64,000 nt of DNA from Malaciobacter halophilus. Lineage in GTDB: Bacteria > Campylobacterota > Campylobacteria > Campylobacterales > Arcobacteraceae. Where the stretch lies: assembly GCF_002837275.1 (NCBI RefSeq), contig NZ_NXIF01000006.1, positions 1 through 64,000 of the forward strand, written 5' to 3'. This document shows, piece by piece, positions 18,249-26,664 of the stretch. Each line of letters opens with the position of its first letter. Position 1 is the stretch's first letter. The position numbers and the translations under genes were made by a program. Below the pieces are notes generated by a model. It saw only the letters and a list, made by a program, of their open reading frames with translations, ran no database searches and had not been told where the DNA came from.

Positions 18249-19349
18249 CTATTTTCCTAACACTTGAACTTTTGTATCTGGTCTTACTTTTGCAATATTA
18301 CTAATTACAACTTTATCATTTACATTTAGTCCTGTTTTTACAACTACTCCACTTTCTAATAAAGTTCCAAGTTTTACTGGTCTTAATTTTGCAATATCAT
18401 CTTTAACAACATATACAAAATCACCATTTGCAGTCTTTAAAATAGCCTCTTCTGGAATAATATGTACATTTTTAACTGTAATATTGTTTAAACTAATTTT
18501 TGTAAATTCACCAACAATTAAGTTATTATCATCATTATTAAACTTTGCTCTTAAAAGTAAAGTATCTGTATCTAAATCTAGTCTTGGAGATATATAATCA
18601 ATCTCTCCTTTATAAGATTTTCCATGAACATCCAATGTTACATATACTTTTTTACTTCTTACTTGTTCAATAAAACTTACAACATCATTTTTAGTAAGTG
18701 AAAATTCAACATGAACTGGATTTATAGAAGTTATAGTAACTAGTAATGAGTTAGAAGCATTTGTTCCAACATAATCACCAATATCACTTTGTTTTATACC
18801 AACTACACCACTAATTGGAGCTTCAACCGTTGCATAGTCATACTCGATTTTTGCTTTTTGCAAACTAGCTTTACTACTTTCTAGTTGAGCTTTTGCATCT
18901 TGATAAATATATACATATTCATCATATTTTTGAACACTAATTGATTTACTTTTTAAAAGTGCATTTGCTCTTTTATAATCTTTTAGTGATTTATTATAGT
19001 TTGCTTGTGCTTTTTTTACATTTGCACTTGCCATATTTAGATTTGTTTTATAAACATCCTCTTCTATTTTATATAGAAGTTGTCCTTTTTTTACATATTG
19101 ACCTTCTTTAAAAAACTTCTCTTCTAAAGTTCCTGAAACTCTTGCAATTACTTTTACTTCTTCAAAAGGTGTAATAACAGCAGGATACTCTTTTGAAATA
19201 GTTGGTGTCTCATTTTTTACTTCAAACACTTTAACAGGAAGTGCTGGTCTTTGTTTTGAAGCTGTTTGTTGCTTAGTTTGTGAATCATCACTGCAAGCAG
19301 AGAAACCTAAAACTATCAAAACTACTAAGGGTAAAACTCTTTTTCTCAT
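18249..19349 (-). CDS. RND efflux periplasmic adaptor (membrane fusion) lipoprotein, AcrA/CmeA-like
   Basis: The 366-residue protein has a lipoprotein-type signal with a lipobox-like GFSAC placing the lipidated cysteine at residue 19. It then shows the adaptor order: beta-barrel start 'EVKVIARVSGTLEEKFFKEGQYVKKGQLLYKIE' (lipoyl half), an alpha hairpin at about 95-160, the second lipoyl half 'YATVEAPISGVVGIKQ', a beta barrel and a membrane-proximal domain. It links the inner-membrane pump to the outer-membrane channel. Its start overlaps the tolC-like gene by 4 bases and its stop is 1 base from the pump gene. Confidence 0.94.
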   Translation of the reverse strand: MRKRVLPLVVLIVLGFSACSDDSQTKQQTASKQRPALPVKVFEVKNETPTISKEYPAVITPFEEVKVIARVSGTLEEKFFKEGQYVKKGQLLYKIEEDVYKTNLNMASANVKKAQANYNKSLKDYKRANALLKSKSISVQKYDEYVYIYQDAKAQLESSKASLQKAKIEYDYATVEAPISGVVGIKQSDIGDYVGTNASNSLLVTITSINPVHVEFSLTKNDVVSFIEQVRSKKVYVTLDVHGKSYKGEIDYISPRLDLDTDTLLLRAKFNNDDNNLIVGEFTKISLNNITVKNVHIIPEEAILKTANGDFVYVVKDDIAKLRPVKLGTLLESGVVVKTGLNVNDKVVISNIAKVRPDTKVQVLGK

Positions 19350-20551
19350 CTAATATATTCCTTTATATTTTTTCCACTATGATAAATAATATTTGCTTTT
19401 TTAACTTCTATATCATATAAAGCACTTTTTAATACACTTATTGCATCATACTTTTCACTAAGTGATTCTAAAAAGGCAACATTATCTATAAGCCCACTTT
19501 GATATTTTGACTTAATTACTTCATAAGCACTATTTGCTGCTTTTAATCCAGCTTGTGCTGATTTTATTTTAAGTTTTGCAATTTCATAAGCTTTTTTTGC
19601 TAACTTCAAATCTGTATTTGCTCTATTTCTTTCATACTCATATTTTGATTTTGCACTAATATATTTTTTATATCTTGATTCATATCTATTTTTTGTCTCA
19701 CCAAAAGAAAAAATATTCCATTTTAAATTTACAGAAAATATATTTTGTTCATCATAAGGTGCTTTAAAACTGTTATTATCATAATTCATATCAGTATGAG
19801 TATATGTATTATTTAAAGATATTGTTGGCAAATAATCACTTTTTTGTGCACTTGTATCTTCAAATAAAGCTTTTACTTGATACTTTAAAGACTCAATATC
19901 TGCTCTATTGCTTTGTTCTATTTGCTCTTTTAAAGGCTCTACAAAAGAACCATCACTAATAGTTACACTTTGTCCTGTAATATACTCTAAATTATGAATT
20001 ATAGTTTGTAGTTGTAACTCAATTTCATGTAAATTTACATTTGCACTTTGACCTCTTGAGATGATTTTTTGTATCTCATCTTCTGTTGTAGTTCCCGCTT
20101 CTAAAAATCTACTCAATCTCTCATATTGTGCTTTTAATTGTTCTATCTCTTTTTTCTTTGCATCTTTTTTTGCTAATAAAGATAAATAATCATAATAATA
20201 TTTTGTAACATCTAGTGCCAATTGATTTTTTATAGAGACCAAATCCTCTTTTTTACCTTTGATATTCATTTCATAACTTGCATATCTATCATACTTTTTT
20301 CCACCATCATATAAAGTATAATCAACAGAAGCATTAACAGAAGTACTATTATCAGGTGTTGAAGCTATCTCTTTATTTGCTTTTGAATAGTTTGCATTGA
20401 TATTTATACTTGGTAAATAGCTACTTTTTACACTACTATACTCTTTTTTTAATGATTCTAAATCACTTTTATACGAATCGACTAATCTATTTTGAATAGA
20501 TAAGTTGATTAATTCATCTAAACTTTTTTTATCTTGCTGGAAAGATAACAT
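19346..20551 (-). CDS. TolC-family outer-membrane efflux channel, without a visible signal peptide
   Basis: The 401-residue protein has two TolC-type repeats of long helices with paired strands: 'SYLPSININANYSK' with 'VDYTLYDGGKKYDRYASYE', and 'DYLPTISLNNTYTH' with 'VNLKWNIFSFGETKNRYES'. TolC homologues form trimeric outer-membrane ducts for RND pumps, and the gene heads the adaptor/pump operon. Oddly, ATG 20551 begins almost at the mature domain (MLSFQQDKKSLDELI). The open frame upstream reads Lys-rich sequence with no ATG, GTG or TTG before a stop at 20648-20650. A signal peptide, needed for export, is therefore missing in this sequence. The start lies in the loop of an 18-bp inverted repeat. 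Confidence 0.85.
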   Translation of the reverse strand: MLSFQQDKKSLDELINLSIQNRLVDSYKSDLESLKKEYSSVKSSYLPSININANYSKANKEIASTPDNSTSVNASVDYTLYDGGKKYDRYASYEMNIKGKKEDLVSIKNQLALDVTKYYYDYLSLLAKKDAKKKEIEQLKAQYERLSRFLEAGTTTEDEIQKIISRGQSANVNLHEIELQLQTIIHNLEYITGQSVTISDGSFVEPLKEQIEQSNRADIESLKYQVKALFEDTSAQKSDYLPTISLNNTYTHTDMNYDNNSFKAPYDEQNIFSVNLKWNIFSFGETKNRYESRYKKYISAKSKYEYERNRANTDLKLAKKAYEIAKLKIKSAQAGLKAANSAYEVIKSKYQSGLIDNVAFLESLSEKYDAISVLKSALYDIEVKKANIIYHSGKNIKEYIR

Positions 20552-20583
20552 TAATTTGCTTAATTTTATCTTTCCAGCAAGAT
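20531..20583. repeat. 18-bp perfect inverted repeat enclosing the tolC-like start codon
   Basis: Arms ATCTTGCTGGAAAGATAA (20531-20548) and its exact reverse complement (20566-20583) are separated by 17 bases that contain the ATG of the tolC-like gene (20549-20551, minus strand). On the minus strand a TATAAT -10 box lies at 20595-20600, so a transcript starting near 20588 would begin with this hairpin and display the start codon in its loop. As DNA the same element sits between the efflux operon and the divergent MarR gene, where an operator would be expected. Confidence 0.8.
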
Positions 20584-20594
20584 TTATTTTTTTA

Positions 20595-20600
20595 ATTATA
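20595..20600 (-). promoter_or_regulatory. Candidate -10 box of the efflux operon
   Basis: TATAAT on the minus strand lies 44 bases upstream of the tolC-like ATG. No -35 at standard spacing is evident, which is common for vegetative promoters in Campylobacterota. It lies between the divergent MarR gene start and the inverted repeat. Confidence 0.5.
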
Positions 20601-20619
20601 TTTATGCTAAAATTTCCAA

Positions 20620-21096
20620 ATGGAAAAACAACACTTAGATTATTTCTTTAATGAAACAGTAAAAAACAGTAGATATGAACAGTTCGCTTTAGCTCTTCCT
20701 ATAACTTTAATATATAGAAATTTGTTTAATGAAACAGAACACTATTTAAAAGAAAACTATGACTTAAGTCATTCGGAAATCGATGTATTAGCAGCTTTAT
20801 ATTTTAATGGAAAAACATTATCACCTACAGATTTATACTCTGCTACAGTATTCTCTTCAGGTGGGATGACAAAAGTATTAAAAAAACTTGAACAAAGAGG
20901 ACTAATATCAAGAATACCTTCTCATGAAGATAAAAGAAGCATGCTTGTATCACTAGAAGAAGAAGGAGAAAAACTTGCTCTTAAATGTATGGATGAGATG
21001 GTTGAAAGTCGAAAATACTTCTTTGATGCACTTACAAGTGAAGAGACAAAGATACTAAAAAAAATATTAAAAAAACTGACCTATAAACTCTTTTAA
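20620..21096 (+). CDS. MarR-family transcriptional regulator
   Basis: The 158-residue protein has the MarR winged helix: 'LSHSEIDVLAALYFNGKTLSPTDL' then 'VFSSGGMTKVLKKLEQRGLISRI' with wing 'SHEDKRSMLVSLEEEG' at about residues 107-122, between dimerisation helices. It is divergent from the RND operon, 68 bases from the tolC-like start, so regulation of that operon and of itself is the simplest reading. The palindrome between them is a candidate operator. Its stop overlaps the convergent histidine kinase gene by 4 bases. Confidence 0.9.
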   Translation: MEKQHLDYFFNETVKNSRYEQFALALPITLIYRNLFNETEHYLKENYDLSHSEIDVLAALYFNGKTLSPTDLYSATVFSSGGMTKVLKKLEQRGLISRIPSHEDKRSMLVSLEEEGEKLALKCMDEMVESRKYFFDALTSEETKILKKILKKLTYKLF

Positions 21097-23258
21097 ATCT
21101 TAAATACTATATTAAAGCAAGCACCTCTATATTCTGTATTATCTACTTTAAACGTATCATTTGTTACTTCAATAATTGCATTATGATGTTCAGTTATGAT
21201 TTGATGTGTTATAGACAAGCCAATACCAGTACCAACACTTTGATGTTTTGTTGTAAAGTATGGTTCAAATACTTTATCAATATGCTCTTTTTTAATTCCT
21301 CCACCACTATCTTTTATACAAAGTATTAGACACTTATCAACTAGTTTTGTACTAATATGTACTAATTTTTTATCATCATTTGATACATTTTCAACAATTG
21401 CATCTTTTGAATTATTTAATATATTCATCATAGCTTGAATAAGCTGATTTTGATAACCTTTTATCTCAATATCATCTTTAAACTCTTCAACTATTTTTAT
21501 ATTATTGTTTACATAAGAAGAGTGGATTATACTCAAGGCTTTTTTTACAGTTTCAACTATACTAAAAACCTCTTTTTCATTTGTATCTTTAATAAAATTT
21601 CTAAAATCATCTATTGTTTTTGATAAATATTGTGTTTGTTCCATTATATTTGTCATATCATCTAATAAATCTTCAATTTGTATATCTTGTCCAAACTCAT
21701 TTCTAACTTTTATACTACTTGCAACAGTAGAAATAATATTTAAAGGTTGTCTCCATTGATGAGCAATATTGCCTATCATTTCTCCCATAGAAGCAAGTTT
21801 AGCTTGTGATTGAACAATGCTTTGCTCAGTTATATCTTTTGCACTTAAAAGAATAGTTTTCTTATCAGGCAATAAAACCAAAGACATATTAACTCTTACA
21901 GCTCTTCCATCTTTTACTAAACAATTTTTTTCAAAGTTTACTTTTGAACCTGTTGACAATACTTCATCAAGAGCTTCTTTTGTTCTTAGCTTATCTTCTA
22001 GTGTAGTTAGCTGTATACAAGATTTTTTTAATAGTTCATCTTTTTCATAACCAGTTAGTTTTAAATAAGCATCATTAAATTTTAAAAAATTACTTTTTGT
22101 ATCCAATAAAGCAAGACCATCTTTTGTATATTTGAAGATAGCTTTAAACTCATCTTTTTGTTTAGTCAATTCTTTTTGAAGCTCTTTTTCTCTTGTTACA
22201 TCATAAAACCAACCAATTATAGAGTCTTCTTGGTCGAATTTTATATTCATATAAGAAGCAAGTGCCCAAACAGTTTTGTTATTTATATTTAATTCAACTA
22301 ACTGATTAAATACTTTTTCATTATTATTTATTTTTTTAATTATCTTATCATAATCACTTTTATTTGCATAAAAAGTTTTAGGGTCTTTATCTTCTGCTGA
22401 GTTTTGCATAATTAAGCTTGCATAAGTATGATTTGCAAAAACCACTACTCTTCCATTGTTTTTAGCAATTCTAACAGCAATAGGACTCATCTCTAAAAGA
22501 TATTTTAATCTATTTTCACTCTCTTTTAAGATTGTTCTTGAAAATCTTATTGAAGCAATCATTATATTCATTGTTGTTGCAAGTTCATTTAACTCTTTTG
22601 TTGAGTTTTCAGGTAATTTTTCTATAGGAATACCATCATTATCTCTATTATTTAAAGCATCTATCATTTTGGAAATAGGTTTCAAAAGAAAGAAGTGAAA
22701 TAGTATAAATAAAGAACAAATCAAAACAATAGACATTATTATAGTATTTTTAACAGTATCATAAATTATACCTTGAAGCTCTTTTTTCATATTTTTATTA
22801 GATATACAAATACTTATATAACCTAAGTCTTTTTTTAATATAGATTTTATATTAAAATCTTTTTTGTAATAGCAATTTTTTAAAACTTTAGTATGCAAAC
22901 TATTTTTTATATCAAAATCTACAATTTTTTTGCCTTCTCTTATTTTTCCTGTAATATAAGCCTCTTTACCAATAATTTCTCCCATAATATAATCTTTTAC
23001 GACAATTGCGTCTATATCTTTATTTTTTATCTCATTTTGTAAAAGATTCGTATATTCATTTACTGCATATGCAGGAATAAGATTTTTAAGATTACTTTTT
23101 AAAGTTATAATTGAATTTTTTGAGTTTTCCTTCATCTTTGCAATTAGATTTGTTTTTGTGTTGTTATAATTAAATGTAGCATTAATACTCATAAAAATCA
23201 CTACTATTAGTACAATACTAATACCAAATGTAAAATACAAAGATTTTTTTGTTTTCAT
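21093..23258 (-). CDS. Membrane sensor histidine kinase with two PAS domains
   Basis: The 721-residue protein has TM1 at about 8-28, a periplasmic sensor region, TM2 at about 172-193, a HAMP-like linker and PAS-1 near 255-350 (MSPIAVRIAKNNGRVVVFAN). PAS-2 lies near 370-480 (FKYTKDGLALLDTKSNFLKF). A HisKA dimer domain has H-box 'GEMIGNIAHQWRQPLNIIS', and the HATPase domain has 'GIGLSITHQIITEHHNA' as its G-box. It would autophosphorylate and pass phosphate to a response regulator, but no receiver gene is nearby. It overlaps by 4 bases the gene for a periplasmic binding protein, which probably presents the ligand to the sensor region. Confidence 0.92.
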   Translation of the reverse strand: MKTKKSLYFTFGISIVLIVVIFMSINATFNYNNTKTNLIAKMKENSKNSIITLKSNLKNLIPAYAVNEYTNLLQNEIKNKDIDAIVVKDYIMGEIIGKEAYITGKIREGKKIVDFDIKNSLHTKVLKNCYYKKDFNIKSILKKDLGYISICISNKNMKKELQGIIYDTVKNTIIMSIVLICSLFILFHFFLLKPISKMIDALNNRDNDGIPIEKLPENSTKELNELATTMNIMIASIRFSRTILKESENRLKYLLEMSPIAVRIAKNNGRVVVFANHTYASLIMQNSAEDKDPKTFYANKSDYDKIIKKINNNEKVFNQLVELNINNKTVWALASYMNIKFDQEDSIIGWFYDVTREKELQKELTKQKDEFKAIFKYTKDGLALLDTKSNFLKFNDAYLKLTGYEKDELLKKSCIQLTTLEDKLRTKEALDEVLSTGSKVNFEKNCLVKDGRAVRVNMSLVLLPDKKTILLSAKDITEQSIVQSQAKLASMGEMIGNIAHQWRQPLNIISTVASSIKVRNEFGQDIQIEDLLDDMTNIMEQTQYLSKTIDDFRNFIKDTNEKEVFSIVETVKKALSIIHSSYVNNNIKIVEEFKDDIEIKGYQNQLIQAMMNILNNSKDAIVENVSNDDKKLVHISTKLVDKCLILCIKDSGGGIKKEHIDKVFEPYFTTKHQSVGTGIGLSITHQIITEHHNAIIEVTNDTFKVDNTEYRGACFNIVFKI

Positions 23259-24211
23259 TTTAACTCTTTTATTCCTAATACATTTCTTTTAATAATTAAA
23301 AGGTTATCTTCTATATTATCTTTTGAAATAGCAAGTATTGGCATTTGAATATTCTTTTTAACTTTTTTATTATTAAAATAGTTATAAAACTGATTCACTG
23401 CTTCTTGTCCCATTAAAAAAGGTTGTTGCATTGCTGAACCAACTAAAGTTTCATCTTGAATCAATTTGATAAACTCTGGTTCTGCATCAAATGTTATTAA
23501 TAAAACCTCTTTTTGTTTGTCTAATTCATTTATGGCATCTAAGGCACCTTGATACCTATCAGAACCTTGCAACCATACAGCTCTTAAATTTGGATATTTT
23601 AAAATAAACTCTTTTGTATAAGAGTATGTTTCTTCTTGTGTCCATGTTATTTGCTGTTTTAAATCAGCTCCTTTAATCCCAGCTTCATTCAATGCTTTTA
23701 AAAAGCCTCTTGTTCTTTGTTGTCCATTTAATCTTTTTTGAGGAATAGCAACAATTGCAACAGAGCCATTTTCATATCCTAATTCTTGCATTTTTTTTAC
23801 TAAAACTTTTCCTATATTATAAGCACCTTTTTTATTATCTGAAGAGATATATGAGATATACTCTCCACTATCTGTTCCTATATCTAAGATAATTACAGGG
23901 ATTTTTGCTTCTTTTGCTAATTTAAGAATTGTTACACAAGCTGAAGAGTTTGTAGGAGAGACAATTATGCCATCAACATTTTTTTTAATAGCTTTTATTG
24001 TATTTTGAAGTTCAATTTTTGCACTATTTGAAGAGCTGTAAACTTCAACATCATAAGAAAACTTTTTAGCTTTATTTTTAACACCTTTACTCATGATTTC
24101 CCAAAAAGGTATTCTAATATCTGAGACAATATACACAAGTTTTTTTTCTGAAGCATTTGCTAAAGAAATTACAAAAAACATAAAAATAATAAAAAATCTA
24201 AACTTAAACAC
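23255..24211 (-). CDS. Periplasmic sugar-binding-type protein coupled to the histidine kinase
   Basis: The 318-residue protein has a signal peptide (FFIIFMFFVISLANA) and the fold of LacI/ribose-type periplasmic binding proteins (Peripla_BP_4): 'YIVSDIRIPFWEIMSKGVK', 'VDGIIVSPTNSSACVTILKLA', 'IPVIILDIGTDSG', 'QRTRGFLKALNEAG', 'TFDAEPEFIKLIQ'. No ABC permease or ATPase is nearby; instead it overlaps the sensor kinase gene, as in LuxP/LuxQ- or TorT/TorS-type sensing. The role is therefore ligand sensing, not transport, by inference. The start is a GTG at 24211 with AAGGG upstream. Confidence 0.88.
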   Translation of the reverse strand: MFKFRFFIIFMFFVISLANASEKKLVYIVSDIRIPFWEIMSKGVKNKAKKFSYDVEVYSSSNSAKIELQNTIKAIKKNVDGIIVSPTNSSACVTILKLAKEAKIPVIILDIGTDSGEYISYISSDNKKGAYNIGKVLVKKMQELGYENGSVAIVAIPQKRLNGQQRTRGFLKALNEAGIKGADLKQQITWTQEETYSYTKEFILKYPNLRAVWLQGSDRYQGALDAINELDKQKEVLLITFDAEPEFIKLIQDETLVGSAMQQPFLMGQEAVNQFYNYFNNKKVKKNIQMPILAISKDNIEDNLLIIKRNVLGIKELK

Positions 24212-24419
24212 CCTATTCCCTTTAGTTTTCTTATCAATAATAACATAATAAAAATAATAATTTGTTATAGTTAGAATATTTTAATATAAATAACTAAGAA
24301 TTTAAAACCTTTTTTGTATAAATTTTTATATATACAATATAAAAAACAATAAAAACTTTAAATATTTAAGCTTTCCTATATAAAATTATAGATTTTTATA
24401 TAATTTTTTATATATTTAC

Positions 24420-24448
24420 TTGACTTAATATATAAAAAGTTATATAAT
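24420..24448 (+). promoter_or_regulatory. Near-consensus sigma-70 promoter of the ridA operon
   Basis: TTGACT at 24420-24425 and TATAAT at 24443-24448 are separated by exactly 17 bases. The start of transcription should fall near 24455, leaving a leader of about 17 bases with the AAAGGAA ribosome-binding site before ATG 24472. Confidence 0.75.
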
Positions 24449-24471
24449 TTTCAAAACATATAAAAGGAAAT

Positions 24472-24849
24472 ATGATGAAAATAATTAGAAAAGTACAAAA
24501 TCTAAAAGCAAATGGGCACTATGCTTTAGCATTGATAGAAGACAATAGAGTCTATATTTCAGGGCAATTTTCTATTAATCCTAAAACTGGTGAAAAAGAG
24601 TTTGGAACAATGCAAGAAGAGCTAAAACAAGTTCTAAATAATATAGAATTAATTCTACAAGAAGCAGGTTCATCTAAACAAAAAGTTTTAAAAGTTAATG
24701 TTTATATAAATGACTTGGATGAATGGGGAACAGTTGATAAAATATATAGTGATTTTTTTGCAGAACATACGCCTGCAAGAACTATTACAGCTTTAGCAAA
24801 ACTTCACTTTGGTTTTAAAGTTGAAATTGATGTTATAGCAGCTTGCTAA
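24472..24849 (+). CDS. RidA-family enamine/imine deaminase
   Basis: The 125-residue protein is full length for the family and has 'VYISGQFSINPKTGE', 'VLKVNVYINDLDEW' and the C-terminal 'HTPARTITALAKLHFGFKVEIDVIA'. Arg103 binds the substrate carboxylate and Glu119 sits where RidA positions water. RidA proteins hydrolyse reactive 2-aminoacrylate and similar enamines made by PLP enzymes; the neighbouring gene encodes such an enzyme. Two adjacent ATGs (24472 and 24475) follow AAAGGAAAT, so either may be used. Confidence 0.92.
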   Translation: MMKIIRKVQNLKANGHYALALIEDNRVYISGQFSINPKTGEKEFGTMQEELKQVLNNIELILQEAGSSKQKVLKVNVYINDLDEWGTVDKIYSDFFAEHTPARTITALAKLHFGFKVEIDVIAAC

Positions 24850-24860
24850 AGGAGACTATT

Positions 24861-25955
24861 ATGAAATATATTTGTAGTAAATGTGAGAAAACTGAAGATA
24901 TAAGAACACACAAAGCAAAGTGTGATTGTGGTGGATTGTGGAAACTACATTTTCATGTACCAAAATTTAATTTAGATTTAGTAGATAAAAACACATGGGG
25001 GCTATTTCGATATAGAAAGTTTATGCCCATAATCGACGATAGTTGGGAAGATATTACTTTAGGAGAAGGGATGACTCCCATTATTGAGTTTGATAAAGAT
25101 GTTTTATTAAAAATGGACTATTTTATGCCAACACTATCTTTTAAAGATAGAGGTGCAGCTATGTTAATATCTCATTGCAAATCAATAGGAGTAGAAAGTG
25201 TTGTACAAGATAGTAGTGGAAATGCAGGAAATAGTATCGCTGCATATTGTGCAAAAGCAAATATAAAGTGTGAAATATTTGTACCTAAAGGAACATCTCC
25301 TAAAAAAATAGATATGATAAAATCTCATAATGCAAAAGTTACAATAACAGATGGTTCAAGAGATGAATGTGCTGATATTTGTAGACAAAAAGTAGAAAAA
25401 GAAAAAGTTTTTTATGCTAATCATGTTTATAATCCATTTTTTTATCAAGGAACAAAAACTTATATTTATGAAGTGTATGAACAACTAAACAGAATTCCTA
25501 AAAATATATTTGTACCACTTGGAAATGGAACTTTATTTATAGGTGTGATTAAAGCTTTAGAAGAACTTCTTGAAAGTAAAATAATCAAATCTATGCCAAA
25601 TATCTATGCAATTCAAAGCCAATACTGCCCTCCTTTTGTAGAAGCTGTAAAAAATAAAGAAACAAAACCTGCAAAAGTAAGTCTAAAACCTACATTAGCA
25701 GAAGGTATTGCAATTGGTGTACCAATGCGTGGAGAAGAGATTTTAGAGTATATTTATAAATACAATATCAAAACAATTATTGCACCAGAAGATAAAATAA
25801 TTGAAAGTAGAAAAATCCTTGCTAAAAAAGGCGTATATTGTGAACATACAACAGCTGCTTCATATGCAGCATATTTAGAGTATTGTAAAACAAATGAGAA
25901 ACTAAGTGATTGTTTAATCTCTATGTGTGGAGCTGGATTGAAATCTGACCACTAA
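24861..25955 (+). CDS. Threonine-synthase-like PLP enzyme with N-terminal zinc ribbon
   Basis: ATG 24861 follows AAAGGAG by six bases and is preferred over ATG 24843, giving 364 residues. An N-terminal zinc ribbon (Cys5, Cys8, Cys21, Cys23) precedes a fold-type II PLP domain. It has the Schiff-base lysine in 'LSFKDRGA' (about Lys95), a phosphate loop-type 'DSSGNAGNS' at 117-125 and 'FVPLGNGTLFIG'. The order fits threonine synthase and its relatives (cysteate synthase, other beta-eliminating ammonia lyases). Linkage to RidA and a YheO-type regulator suggests amino-acid breakdown yielding 2-aminoacrylate-like intermediates, not threonine synthesis; that is inference. Confidence 0.85.
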   Translation: MKYICSKCEKTEDIRTHKAKCDCGGLWKLHFHVPKFNLDLVDKNTWGLFRYRKFMPIIDDSWEDITLGEGMTPIIEFDKDVLLKMDYFMPTLSFKDRGAAMLISHCKSIGVESVVQDSSGNAGNSIAAYCAKANIKCEIFVPKGTSPKKIDMIKSHNAKVTITDGSRDECADICRQKVEKEKVFYANHVYNPFFYQGTKTYIYEVYEQLNRIPKNIFVPLGNGTLFIGVIKALEELLESKIIKSMPNIYAIQSQYCPPFVEAVKNKETKPAKVSLKPTLAEGIAIGVPMRGEEILEYIYKYNIKTIIAPEDKIIESRKILAKKGVYCEHTTAASYAAYLEYCKTNEKLSDCLISMCGAGLKSDH

Positions 25956-26004
25956 ATAATTTAGCATTTTTTTGATATATTACACTTTGACAAGGAGACT
26001 TTTA

Positions 26005-26643
26005 ATGCACTTAGTTCTTAAAGCTTATGTACCCATTGCAAATATGATAGTAAAAACATTTGGAAAAAACTGTGAAGTTGTATTACATGATTTGACACAA
26101 CCTAAAAATTCAGTAGTTTATGCTGCAAATGGTGAAGTTACTGGTAGAAAAGTTGGTCAAAGTTTTGACCACCTAATAAAAATGGTTTTACTAAATAAAG
26201 ATTTTAAAGATGATTATGTAGTTAACTACTTTTTTGAAACAGAAGATGGAAGAAAAATCAAATCTTCATCAGCTTTGATTCGTGATGAAAAAGACGAAGT
26301 TATAGGTATGTTATGCTTAAACTATGACTTAACTCTTTCTCATCTTCTACAAGAAGAACTACAAGATTTTTTAGGAGCATCAACAGGACAAGAAACAACA
26401 AACCCAGAGCAATATGTACTTGACCAAGATATAATAAGTATCCTTGATAATCTTATAGAAAAGATTTTTGAAAATACAAATATAGAAAAACTAACAAGAA
26501 AAGATAGCCTAGAAATCATCAAGTTTATGGATGAAAAAGGTATTTTTTTAGTAAAAGGCTCTATTGATAAAGTCGCAAAATATATGGGCGTTTCAAAAGT
26601 GACAATATACAGTTACTTAGATAGTATTAGAGGAAAAAGGTAG
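26005..26643 (+). CDS. YheO/DauR-type transcriptional regulator (PAS-like plus HTH)
   Basis: ATG 26005, seven bases after AAGGAG, gives 212 residues. The N-terminal half matches the YheO PAS-like domain ('CEVVLHDLTQPKNSVVYAANG', 'GMLCLNYDLTLSHL'). The C-terminal half has the DauR-type helix-turn-helix ('MDEKGIFLVKGSIDKVAKYMGVSKVTIYSYL'). Relatives include DauR, which controls D-arginine catabolism. It is third in the ridA operon, 49 bases after the PLP gene, so it probably controls this operon in response to its substrate. Confidence 0.87.
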   Translation: MHLVLKAYVPIANMIVKTFGKNCEVVLHDLTQPKNSVVYAANGEVTGRKVGQSFDHLIKMVLLNKDFKDDYVVNYFFETEDGRKIKSSSALIRDEKDEVIGMLCLNYDLTLSHLLQEELQDFLGASTGQETTNPEQYVLDQDIISILDNLIEKIFENTNIEKLTRKDSLEIIKFMDEKGIFLVKGSIDKVAKYMGVSKVTIYSYLDSIRGKR

Positions 26644-26664
26644 AGTAGTTTTTACTCACCTTTT
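26634..26664. terminator. Bidirectional terminator between the YheO-type regulator and garR
   Basis: AAAAGGT-A-GAGTA pairs with TACTCACCTTTT around a GTTTT loop (one bulged A), followed by a T tract on the plus strand and flanked by A-rich sequence. It overlaps the stops of both convergent genes. Confidence 0.65.
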
